A stretch of DNA of 64,000 nucleotides, from positions 291,001-355,000 of the forward strand of contig CAHIKZ030001819.1 of assembly GCA_903632075.3 (NCBI GenBank), read 5' to 3'. The translations under genes were made by a program, and so were the position numbers. How positions within the stretch are numbered: position 1 is the stretch's first letter; every line of letters starts with the position of its first letter. This document shows positions 22,301 to 32,890 of the stretch, one piece after another. The DNA is from Acanthosepion pharaonis. Taxonomy: Eukaryota; Mollusca; Cephalopoda; Sepiida; Sepiidae. Under the pieces are notes generated by a model that had not been told where the DNA came from, did not search any database, and was given only the letters and a program-made list of their open reading frames with translations.

Positions 22301-23130
22301 GTTTAAAAAAAAAATGATAAAAATAATTAGGGAATTATCAGAATTAATTGAAAATTTGGTAAGTTTTCATTTTAACACCCGAGCGTCATTTATTGCTGAA
22401 TTAATTTCTTTCAGAAATTAGTACGCCTTTCCGTAAAGCGATTTTTTTGTACTTAATTTAAGAATAAAGTTAACTTTCATATATATGTAAACATCGACAA
22501 ATAAAAGAATAACAAAAGAAAAAAAACACCTAACCCTAATTTGAAAGTTAACTTTCTTCTGTAAAAAAAGAAAAAAAAAGAAAGAATAACCCAAAAAAAA
22601 ACAAAAAAAAAAACATCTAACCCTAATTTGAAAGTTAACTACAAAGAATTACTGTGAAGGGAGTAAATAGGCCCAAATTGTATACGTCCACCGACAGGAT
22701 TCAGTACTTAATTACTTATCATTAAGCCGGTAGGGGATGACAAAAAGAGCGAGAAGAAGTTCGATGTTTTTCGGGTCGTTAACATCCAAAAAGGTAGGTT
22801 TCTTTAATATCTAATTGTTGATTTGAGTTCAGCATATACATTTGCACGGAAATAAGACTATTTGGCAAAAATTTGAAGGGATATTAGCGCTCGGTGTTGA
22901 AATTAAAATTTATCGAAAATTTCCGTATTTATTCCTTAAGAAATAAAATGTATTGAATCATTTTATTTTATTTTTAAATTTTATGGAGGTATTTCTTTTT
23001 GGTCAGTGACACCCCCGCTACGCATACACACTTTACACGTAACTAATCTGTACTATTAAATTTTGGATGTTCCTAGCTTTTACATTTTTATAAAAAATAA
23101 ATTCCTGATCATTAAAAAATATATTTAATA
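22301..23130. other. Noncoding spacer with a local duplication
   Basis: ACCTAACCCTAATTTGAAAG with a preceding A-rich tract occurs at 22528 and, slightly altered, at 22613. Otherwise no feature recognised. Confidence 0.5.
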
Positions 23131-23159
23131 TCAATCATGAAAAAAAAAAAAAAAAAAAA

Positions 23160-23870
23160 AATTATACAAGAGAAAGTCTTATATGCAGAAATTTATTTCT
23201 TCTGTTTTGATCTCAGTTCAGCAAAAGAAGGGTCGAGGGGTTTTATAACATTAATGAACTTTCCCTCTAACTTTACGTCAGACGATAAATACCACCCCTT
23301 GCCTGAGTTTCACCTTTTCACAGAGCACAAACTGTGTAATATCTCTATCACGCAGGAAGTTTCCAGATTCATCAAACTCCTTGACTCTAAGACAACTGGT
23401 CTGGACAAAATTCCAGTGGTTTTTCTTAATCCTACGTTAGTCACCTCGGATTTCCGAAAATGGATAGTTCCCTGACGTCTGCTTCCCACGACAACTGCGC
23501 CACGCCGCGTGCAACACACATTATCTGAGTCAGGGAAGTAGTGGGAGGGAGCAAAAGAAACTAGTTGCCAACTAGGAAGTACGAGTGCTTTAAAAATTTG
23601 GGGGTAACAAAACACCCCATGTAACTAACGCAGAATTATCTCCAATTCTCGTAAAATTGTTCAATTGCTGCCTGAAGGAGACATGCTTCCTAAGTCCCTG
23701 TAAGGTGTCACTGTCAACTGTGTACCCTGTTTTTAAGAATGCTGATGAGCGATCATGCTTGTTGTATTATCGAACTAATAGGCTCTTTAGTTCTTTCGAA
23801 TTTATAATCGATAAGAGGGTTGTTGAACAAACACCCCAACAGGAACAATCTCATGAGTGATAACCTGTAA
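23160..23870 (+). pseudogene. Jockey-like LINE fragment (RT N-terminal part)
   Basis: Reads ISITQEVSRFIKLLDSKTTG and LDKIPVVFL, then VFKNADERS and LLSSFEFIIDKRVVE, matching the equivalent parts of the LINE at 27370-30605 (ISPREVSRIIK, PDKIPVVILKN, YFEALIKKVVEHL). A foreign GC-richer segment of unknown identity interrupts it at about 23465-23610. No intact frame. Confidence 0.7.
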
Positions 23871-23879
23871 ATATTTCGC

Positions 23880-24065
23880 TTTGGCAGAAGAAACAGATTA
23901 CCCTCTCCAGGAATGATCTAATTGCAGTGGCTCCCAGGATTTTCCGGCATAGTCCACTCTTTGACGATGTCTGACCAGCTTTTGCGGTACCGTCCTGCTA
24001 GCGTCCGCCTTCTACAGTGTCTTGCAGAAGCTGTTATGCCGCGTGACCTGGCCAAACCATGACAT
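23880..24065 (-). pseudogene. LINE C-terminal fragment of another family
   Basis: On the minus strand broken frames read RKSWSDIVKEWTMPE and a preceding arginine-rich tract, typical of the C-terminus of invertebrate CR1/RTE-like ORFs. It lies inside the plus-strand LINE debris, so it is a separate insertion. Confidence 0.55.
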
Positions 24066-24710
24066 TTCCGATGCTTGATACAGACGAGAAGAGATTCCTA
24101 TCGACCGACGATTCTTTTGACTTTGCTCCGTACATAGTCATTGGTTTTGTGCTTCTAGGAGGTGTGGAGGAGCTTTATTTGTTTGAAAACAAATGCTGGC
24201 GAAAGCTCGCACCAGATCTACTCCACTTTATAATCTGGTATGATTATGTCGCGTCTTTCTCTTTTCTTCACCTCTTAGCCTTATGCCATACTAAGTTAAG
24301 CCGTGTAAATACCAAAAGGATGATTAGAACTGAACGACCCGTTCTTTCCTAGAGTAGAAACGATTTTTTTTATTATTAGTGACGTTCGCAGGCGTACTGA
24401 ACGCATGTGTTTTTACCTCCTTAGTTTCTAGGTCAGACACTCGTCGTTACGAGAGAGACGCCAGCATCTACCGCCTTAAAAAAAAAAAAAAAAAAAAAAA
24501 CACATCCAATAAGCCGCTCTTCTGAGGATTGCGACTTGTTGGAGTAATTTTTCACTGTATTTATGTTCTCGGTGTCAATTTGTTCTGCCCTGCCTTAGTT
24601 TCATTCATTTCCATCTTTTGGGAAAGTTCATTAACATTTCTGGCTTTTTCCTCCTCCCTTATTAATATTCACAGTACCAGCGATCGCGAAGCACTAAAAA
24701 TAAAAAAAAA
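24066..24710. other. Unidentified segment of near-balanced composition with poly(A)
   Basis: Between LINE pieces. A 24-base A-run at 24478 ends a stretch with CpG-containing sequence, which looks like the tail of a retroposon in plus orientation. No domain recognised. Confidence 0.35.
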
Positions 24711-25240
24711 ATTATCACGAGTATCATTGCCTTGGAAATATCTAAGGCCTTTGACAAGGTGCAGCATCAGGGGCTGTCTACAAAAAACTCTCCAGCTATG
24801 GAATCTCTGGAAAGGTTCTTTCATTTATTAAATCCTTCCTAACAGGTGGTTGTTAACGGCCAATCATTGGAAGCCCTTAAATGCCGGAATCCCACAGAGT
24901 TCTCTCATCGGTCTTAGGCACTTGCTAATGAATATTAATGAGCATAACTCCGATCCTTAGTGAGTATCTATGCGGATAAATCAACAGATGCATCTCCAGA
25001 CGCACCTCCAAAAATCTGGAAGATCAGAACCTAGCAGCTCAACTCTCCTGTGACCCAGCCCAGGTGGCCCACCCCCGTGCAGACCCGGAACGTTCACCTA
25101 TCATGATGGATGGATGTTCTCTCAAGGAGGCTCCTTACCTTGAACATCTAGTGGGACCCAAGCTCTCCTTAAGTGTGTCTCATAGATGTAGATACCTCCA
25201 AAGATTTGCTAAAAATTGAGAATCAATGAAGAAAAAGCCA
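24711..25240 (+). pseudogene. Jockey-like LINE fragment (RT middle part)
   Basis: Reads EISKAFDKVQH and SYGISGKVLSFIKSFL, the counterpart of YISKAFDKV and SYGIIGRIFSLIKSFLTG at 28270-28380. It continues the copy begun at 23160 and is heavily decayed. Confidence 0.65.
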
Positions 25241-25931
25241 CAAACTTTATCTTCTTTGTTATTATTAAGAAGAAAAGATTTTTTTTATTATTAAATTATA
25301 TTCTTTAATGCTTTTTAGAACCTTAAAAACCTTGTTTCCAATTTTTTTGTTTTTCTTTCGTTAACGGTTAACCATAAATTAGTATGGGAAATTTTAGCGT
25401 CTCTTTGCGGTGCAAAATACACTCATTTGAAAATTCTTGAAAAAAATCAAAATAATTGCTGGATTTTAATGAAAGTTTTATAAGTTATTCACAAATGAAT
25501 TCAATTATTTCAGAAAAGTTACTTTTTTATTTAAAAAATCCGTGTAATTTTTTTTTTTTTTTTACATCATTTACCCCTAATGATTTTTTTTTTCATTAGG
25601 GGTAAATGATGTAAAAACATCATTTACCCCTAATGATTTAATTTCATGAAATTTCGAGAAATTCCTTTTTGTGTAGCTTAATGTTTATATTAGTTATAAA
25701 GCAAAAGTCCTTGGAAAATTTAAATCGTTAATTTTTTTAGCAAACAAAACCCCCAATTAGAGAAAATCTACTGTATATAGTAAAAGAAAAATGCAATAAA
25801 ACTAAAACATTATTTAATTAGAAAAACTTTCATGAATAAGATATATTATGGATGCTATTATCATAAAAAAAATGTTCAATGAATAATGATTTTTTTTTTT
25901 TACAAGAATTGTTTTCATTTTTTAATTAGAA
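25241..25931. other. A/T-rich spacer with a short foldback
   Basis: At 25560-25637 ACATCATTTACCCCTAATGA appears, then its reverse complement, then the direct copy again. Nothing else recognised. Confidence 0.6.
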
Positions 25932-26617
25932 TCATACTTATTATAAAACCCAGGTTGTGTGTGTGTGTGTGTGTGTGTGTATGTCTGTACGTTTATATAT
26001 TGGATCGGATTTCCTACATTTTTCAACCGATTTCAACAAAACTTCACAGGACTACGTAAAATTACCTTGCGGTGGTTCTGACAGCGCCAAAAAATGGGAA
26101 AAACACAATTGTTTTTGCACGAAATCAATTTGAAAACACAATTAAGAGGCATCGCCAGAATGAAAGGGGGGACAACTCATATCGAGTTATACTTATTATA
26201 AAACACAGGTTGTTTGTGTGTGTGTTCGTTTATATATGCGATCGGATTTCCTACATTTTTCAACCGATTTCAACAAAGCTTCACTTTTTTTTGGAAGGTA
26301 GTGTTTCTTATTTTCTTGCACACTTTTTTCATTATTTTTAACATTCAGAATGCTTTAAAAATTCCATTTACAAGGCAATTGTTTATAATAAAATTCTATT
26401 CAATCGGTAGACGCATAACGATTGAAAACAATGTTTTTGCTTAAGTTTGGGTTTGACCAATTCGTAAAAAAAAAAAAAAAGAAAAAAAAAAACCTAATTA
26501 AGACATGCGTGTCCGTCAACCTTAAACAATAATCTTTGTCAATTTTATTTTTCAGTCTTTATGATGGTCGATACTTGATCTATCTCTTACTGTTACAACG
26601 CCGGGCGCTACTGCTAG
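25932..26617 (+). mobile_element. Nonautonomous Helitron, copy B
   Basis: Starts TCATACTTATTATAAAACCC preceded by A and ends CTACTGCTAG followed by T. About 686 bp, similar throughout to copies A and C. (GT)n follows the 5' end, and the 5' module recurs at 26189. The 3' hairpin has lost the arm opposite to that missing in copy A. Confidence 0.86.
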
Positions 26618-27005
26618 TAATTTATAAAGTTTAAAATTCTGTATTAATTTGTAGCTATTAGGTGATATTGTTATTAATTAAAAACTATATTTACTCATCA
26701 AAACTGGAAAAGCTTACTACAAATCAGAGGCCAACAGTATTTTAAAAAGAATTATGATTTTTTATAAACGTGCTGAGTTTTGTAAATACGGGCGTCCATA
26801 TACAACATTATCAGAAAATAAAAGCGGTATAGTAAATTTAAAATTTATTAGTAATTTTTTAACATTTTCTCAACAAGTGTCTTCGTAAGACTAGAAAGCC
26901 ATACTATCTAAAGTTCAATAAAATATTAGATTACTAGGTAGTTACAAGAATTATGTAAAAAAGACGTTCACGTTATTTTTTTTTTCCTGCTAATTTTCCC
27001 TCTGA
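26618..27005. other. Noncoding spacer
   Basis: A/T-rich, no gene or repeat recognised. Confidence 0.45.
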
Positions 27006-27009
27006 AAGT

Positions 27010-27100
27010 TCTCCACTGCCTTAACCAGGAATTGAACTCACCTTCTTTGGGTCTGTCACTGGATCTAACCAACGCCTTTATCCACTGTGCCATGTGTCCT
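27010..27100 (-). repeat. tRNA-derived SINE
   Basis: The minus strand reads TGGCACAGTGGATAAAGGCG (A-box region) and GTGAGTTCAATTCCTGGTTA (B box), the layout of a tRNA-derived SINE head. The same sequence, truncated, is at 12836-12900. Confidence 0.65.
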
Positions 27101-27137
27101 TGAGGACTAGCAGGAGATAACTGACATCCATCAAAAC

Positions 27138-27365
27138 ATGGCACGTGGAACTAGAACAGTGTACCCCAGCGATCGAAATAAAGGGTTCAGTTCGAAATTC
27201 CAACCACCTGAAGAAGGCCGGAGCGTACAACGGCCGAAACGTTGTGACAAATATGGCGAAAAAGATGAGGACAATAGTCCGACTAATGTAAATACCAAAA
27301 CACAACCACTTAAATCGCCGCGACCACAGTCTCGGTGCCTACATCAAGGACCGGTTTCCTTGTGG
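27138..27365 (+). repeat. Repeat with conserved short open frame (MARGTR type), second copy
   Basis: Open for 76 codons from 27138. Residues 1-36 match the minus-strand frame at 12768 with conservative changes, and the downstream GATGAGGACAATAGTCCGA is shared with 41625-41645. It directly precedes the LINE endonuclease region, so it may be the LINE 5' region; in the 12.6 kb copy no LINE follows. Confidence 0.5.
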
Positions 27366-29311
27366 TAGGGACACAAAAAAACGAGGACCCTGATCTCCCG
27401 TATATGAGCTTCCGCGTGGAATTTATCCACAGTACCACATTCGTCTTTGTTCTGTATCGCCCTCAGGATGAAGAGTCGGTAATCTTTGATCGAGATGATT
27501 GACAATATCCTCACCGAATTTCCCTCGGCTAGCGTTCATATCTGCAGTGACTTTAATAACCACCACAAGAAGTGGTTAGTTCACTCGAACAAACCCGATG
27601 AGGGAGGCAGATGTTTCAAAGGCTTCTCCATCGCCTATGAACTAACTTAGATCATCGAAGAATCCATCCGCATCCCTGACGCGATGGGATAGCAGGCGAA
27701 CCCGCTCAACATTTTTCTAACATCCTGCCCACATAAATGCTTAGCAAAAGTTTTACTATCCCATAGGCACGTCAGATCATTTCATAGTCAGTTTCCAGAC
27801 AACAGGGACCGCCTCCCTAACTTTCCACGTCCCATTGAGCACAATCTCAGCAATATATCCATTTCACCACGAGAAGTTTCTAGAATTATCAAACATTTCA
27901 ACCCTAAGAAAGCTGCTATCCCAGACAAAATTCCAGTGGTTATTCTTAAGAATATCAACCCACAGTAACCCCGATCCTAGCATAGTTATTCAACCGCTGT
28001 TTCAATGACAAGCATATGTCAAGTCTTCGAGAACATGCGCAAGCGATCCCCCCTCCCAGTATAGACCCATCAATCTCCTCAGTATCATCAGTAAGTATTT
28101 TGAAGCTTTAATCAAGAAGGTCGTCGAGCACCTAGATAGGAACAACCTCTTGTGCGACGAGCAGTATGGGTTTCGATTGGCCCGATCCACTGCTGATGTC
28201 CTAACTACCATTACATATAGACTTAGTAGGGCTCTTGATGACACACACAGCTCGGAGGCCATAGCATTATATATCTCGAAGGCCTTCGACAAGGTGTAGC
28301 ACAAAGATTTATTACACAATCTCCCCAGCTACGGAATCATTGGAAGGATTTTCTCGCTTATAAAATCATTCCTAACAGGTAGATCTCTGAAGGTTGTTAT
28401 TAACGGCCAGTCCTCCAAAGCCCTGCAGTCAACCCAGGCGTCCCTTCACTTCTCGGACCAAATCTCTTTCTGATTTACATAAATGATCTGCCTCAGAATA
28501 TACTCAGATAATTTGTAAACATCTATGCCAATGATATGATGATATACCGGTACATCTCTAAAACTCTTGACGATTAGAGATTAGTAGCTGAATTCTCTTC
28601 CGATCTAGCACTAATTTCCCAGTGGGGAAAAGCTGGCTGGTTACATTCAATGTCTCGAAAACCAAACTGGTTGCATTCCATCACCACCGATCAGACCCAT
28701 AACTACTGCTAGTCACGGTGAATGGATGTACTCCCCGAGGAAGCATCATGCCTTGAGAGAATATGGGGCTTCAAACTCACACCCAACCTCAAGTAGAACT
28801 CTTACATACGAACCATCCCTAAAGATGCAGATAAAACGATCAGCTCCCAGTAACACTCCAGTAAGTACCTGACACATCATACTATCTTTTACCTTTATAA
28901 AAGCCAGATCAGGCCAAAAATGGAGTACTGTTGCCATATTTAGGCAGGAGCTCCCCAGTCCTCATTTTCCAGTCTTGATAGAGATCAAAAGCGCTTCTGA
29001 GTCCTTGTTGGAGAAGAATTATTTTCCATCCTCCAACCTCTCCCTCACAGGCAGGATGTACCGAGCTTCGATGGAAAGTTCTCGGACAAACTACATTCCT
29101 TGGCTTCGACAGGTCTGACTTTCACATCTAGGACCCGCCATGCCACTTATGTACTAGCTAACCCACCCACATTCCCTCTGTATTCCATCATCAAGAAGCA
29201 CTACTCGAACAGCTTCTTCCCTAAGAGGATGTTTCCCCGATCACTACAATCTTAACCTGTTCAAGTTAACCGCTATCTTCCCCTCCAATCCATATAAACT
29301 ACCCCTTAACG

Positions 29312-29466
29312 CATTTCTCTACCAGGGTTCCCCGGAACCCTAAGGTTCCGCAAAATGTCCACAGGGGTTCCACAAGAACAGGGGAGATAAGCTAATGCAC
29401 TTTTTACTTTTTATTTAATTCTTGATTTAACTTATGTCTTTTCAACATTGCCAGTAAAGAATAGAA

Positions 29467-29500
<34 letters not shown>

Positions 29501-30530
29501 ATGCAGCAATTATCTGTTTTCGTTCTGTTTACATTTATTAATATTAAGTATATGATATTGGTTACTTATATTTACATTTTTTACGTTTGAGTTAATAAAA
29601 TTTTTTTTTTGGGTGTGTGTGAATGAAAACTCCCTGATGAAGTATTATAAACGAACAGTATGAATTTTATTTAGCACTAGCAGTAGAGCCTGGCGTTGCC
29701 CAGGGATGTAACAGTAAGAGATAGATCAAGTATCGACCATCATAAAGACTGAAAAATAAAATTGACAAAGATTATTGTTTACGGTTGACGGACACGCATG
29801 TCTTAATTAGTTTTTTTTTTAACGAATTGGTCAAACCCAAACTCACAAAAACATTGTTTTCAATCGTTATTGAATTGAATAGAATTTTATTATAAACAAT
29901 TGTCTTGTAAATGGAATTTTAAAGCATTCTGAATATAAAATAAAAAAAAAAGTGTGCAAGACAATAAGAAACACTACCTGCCAAAAAAAAGTGAAGTTCT
30001 TTTGAAATCGGTTGAAAAATGTAGGAAATCCGATCCCATATATAAACGAACACACACACACACACACACAAACAACCTGTGTTTTATAATAAGTATAACT
30101 CGATATGAGTTGTCCCCCTTTCATTCTGGCGATGCCTCTTAATTGTGTTTTCAAATTGATTTTGTGCAAAAACAATTGTGTTTTTCCAATTCTGGCGCTG
30201 TCAGAACCACCGCAAAGTAATTTTACGTAGTCTTGTGAAGTTTTGTTGAAAAATGTAGGAAATCCGATCCAATATATAAACGTACAGACACACACACACA
30301 CACAACCTGGGTTTTATAATAAGTATGATTACCGAAAAATTTGATAAAGTATTAATTTTTCCTTAAACCAGTTATTCAAAAATATATTATATACTATGAT
30401 ATTTACCACGTGAACTACGATGAAAATAAAATGAGTAAGATATGGTATATATAATTTTGTTTTTGCGCAGGGGTTCCTTGAGACATGTAATTTAAGGGTT
30501 ACGCAAGGGTAAAAAGGTTGAGAAACGCTA
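29312..30530. mobile_element. hAT-like nonautonomous element
   Basis: The left end CATTTCTCTACCAGGGTTCC and the reverse complement of the right end (TAGCGTTTCTCAACC) resemble each other and the common hAT end CAGCGTTTCTCAACC. Flanking octamers CCTTAACG (29304-29311) and CCTTAATG (30531-30538) fit an 8 bp target duplication with one change. Without the nested Helitron it is about 570 bp and encodes nothing. It lies in the LINE 3' end. Confidence 0.65.
29677..30328 (-). mobile_element. Nonautonomous Helitron, copy C, with intact 3' hairpin
   Basis: On the minus strand it begins TCATACTTATTATAAAACCC and ends with the hairpin CCTGGGCAACGCCAGG, eight bases, then CTAG. The host reads TTTAGCA on one side and TTACCG on the other; the related unoccupied segment near 10935-10947 reads TTTAGCATTACCG (minus strand), so insertion was between A and T with no duplication. 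652 bp, noncoding; replication would need a RepHel protein supplied elsewhere. Confidence 0.92.
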
Positions 30531-30607
30531 CCTTAATGTAGCCCTCTACGAAAAGTAGCCCCCTTGTACATGGTGAATATTACTGAAAAAAAAAAAAAAA
30601 AAAAATA

Positions 30608-31954
30608 CAGGTATACCTCGCCCGACGTCGTTAATTGGTTCCAGAGGTCACGACTTAGGTCGAAAAACGTCTTAAGTCGAAATAACCACAATAAACCGCA
30701 AATAAGCATTCCCCATTTCCTATTTACAGTATTTATATGTACGTACAGTATTCTGAGTAAAACAATTAATTTCCACCTTATCTTCCAGCGATGTAGCTTT
30801 ACGCTTAACATTAGCACTAGGACTTTTTTTCGGAGTCATTGTCAAAAATTTATTCTAAATCACGATTGGAATGTAACTGAAAGAACGTCAACAGCAGAGC
30901 ACAAATATAAACCAGTTTGAATTCAAAATCGGCGTTGGAGCAGGAAAAATGCCCAAGTGCCGCCTGTCGGCATCAATTTTAAATATGAACATCTGAACAT
31001 ACTTTATATGTAGTGACTGCTATACTTTTCCACGTCCACAATTTATTCGTCTGCGATTGGCTAGTAAATCAATACTGCCTTTCTATAAGACAATTTAGCA
31101 ATCGCAGTCATCACTTTGATTTTTTTGGTCGTGAACTGGCTCACATGTTTCGTTGATACAAAATCAGTAATTGGTCAAATTTTAACCAATGAAACATTTT
31201 AGTGCTAAATCATTTTTTCCCGCGTTTTCGCTGGGAGCCTATCAGTAGCTTTAAAAGAAGAAATTTTTCCATAAGCAGCCAGGAGAGTCCAGCTATTTTC
31301 GCCTGTCCTCACAAATCTACGACTTTACTCACAACATTTCAAACGCACACACAGACACAGATTTTTGTAACACATTACACATATCTCTCTCTGTGACTCA
31401 GCCAAGTTCATGAACCAACATTCTATTAATTTCTCAAAGCAACACATTTCTTAATTAACTGTATTCTATTCTAACAGCAGACTCTAGTCAACATAGAATC
31501 CTGAACATTCTTATTCAAGAGAAACTCTTTTGAACATTCAATCATAAATCAGAATACAGTTGAAGAGGAACAACTTATTTTCCTTAATCATTACACTTCA
31601 TTGCATGATTGTTTTGTATGTTATATTTCAATATATATGTATTTGTTGATCCTCATATGGCGTTTCGTTGTCTTTTCTTGAATTGTTAAATGTACAATAG
31701 ATATATGCGCTAAGAACACGCATCACAATACTAATTCTTTTGTTTTTGATGATTATATTTTTAAATTTATTTGAATATAATTTTATATGTGTTGTTATTT
31801 TAGTGTTTTGACGTTTCTAATATTTTTAACGGCCGACGTAAACTCGAGTAAAACGACGTAAGCCGAGTTTTATTTTTCTATATAATATTTAAGAAAAACC
31901 GACGTATCTTCGGAAATGACTTAACTCGAAAAGATTTAAGTCGAGGTATCATTG
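30608..31954. mobile_element. Tigger/pogo-like nonautonomous DNA transposon
   Basis: The left end CAGGTATACCTCG and the right end (reverse complement CAATGATACCTCG) are inverted repeats flanked by TA on both sides (30606-30607, 31955-31956). Longer subterminal similarity (AAACGTCTTAAGTCGAAATA; AACTCGAAAAGATTTAAGTC). Ends of this type mark Tigger/pogo elements. About 1.35 kb; no transposase recognised inside. It inserted right beside the LINE poly(A). Confidence 0.75.
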
Positions 31955-31956
31955 TA

Positions 31957-32285
31957 ATAAAGATTATTTTTACCCTTTTTTTGACGCTTTTGAATTCATG
32001 TACATGTGTTTGTAAATACAAATGATTTGTTTACACCTATATTTTCTTTACTTTTATTTTATTATTGTTTGGAATTCAGACGTTCGGATTTTTAATATAA
32101 AAAAAGGCTGGATGACAGAATTTCTTACAAGCTTCAAGAAACATTTATCATTTTTAAAAATGCATTTTAAAATTTAGGTATCACTTTTTTTTGGCGGTAC
32201 TTATATATATATTTATGAAATATCTGATCTATTGCTAAAAATCCTGAAAAAAAAAATGGTTGGTTTTCAATTTTCATTGTACCGA
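31957..32285. other. Noncoding spacer
   Basis: A/T-rich, nothing recognised. Confidence 0.4.
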
Positions 32286-32890
32286 TCCAGTTAGTATCTG
32301 ACTTCCCTGTTATACTCTATCTTTACAAAAGCGAGACCAAACCAAAAATGGAGCTATATCTGGGCTGGAGCTGAACAGTCCTCACATGCCTGCCTTGATA
32401 GAGGTCAAAAGCGTCTACGCGGCTTTGTGGATGATGAATTATTTTTCCATCCCACAATATTTCTCACAGACGAAACATTGCGAGCCTTACGTTGCTCTAT
32501 TATGGCATGAGCCACATCCCTTTTGGTCCAATCACCCCTGACCTTTAAAACTGAGACCCACCATACACAAGATAAAGTGAATCATCCCCATTCTCTTCGT
32601 ATTCCATTAGTAAGGAGTAAGTTCCATTCGGACAGCTTCATCCCAAGAACTACTGCTTTGTAGGACAGACTCCCAGCAGGATGTTTTCCCAATCTCTACC
32701 ATCTTGACCTCTTCAAGTCAAGGGTTTTAAATCCAATCGGTTGGCATTCGTTATCTAATCTTTCTAAGCCTCGTGAACTTCATTTCTTTACCTTTTTCGT
32801 ACCTACGTTCATGCAACGCCACACAGTAACACAGTAACACTCTACACTGAATGGCACCTGGGCCTTGTATTGGGTAAAAAACAGAAACTG
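32286..32890 (+). pseudogene. Jockey-like LINE 3' fragment
   Basis: Reads WAGAEQSSHACLDRGQKRL, then LFFHPTIFLTDE, then KFHSDSFIPRTTAL and PNLYHLDLFKSRV across frames, the C-terminal region corresponding to 28880-29280. 5'-truncated and frameshifted. Confidence 0.75.

Larger units (their letters stand above)
27370..30605 (+). pseudogene. Jockey-superfamily-like LINE, decayed, interrupted by hAT and Helitron
   Basis: Endonuclease traces (FVLYRPQDE, HICSDFNNHH), RT fingers and palm (YRPINLLSIISKYFEALIKK, DEQYGFRLARSTADVLTTI, YISKAFDKV), a mutated YADD box reading YANDMM near 28530, and a C-terminal region (KKHYSNSFFPKRMFPRS) are in order on the plus strand. Many stops and frameshifts. A hAT-like element interrupts the 3' end at 29312-30530, and the tail ends in a poly(A) at 30586-30605. 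Confidence 0.85.

Noticed and set aside
22520..22630. CCTAACCCTAA looks telomeric
   Set aside because: Only one short word in each of two duplicated copies; no array.
24059..24352. 97-codon open frame between LINE pieces
   Set aside because: No recognisable domain, flanked by retroelement debris; overlaps the end of a minus-strand LINE fragment.
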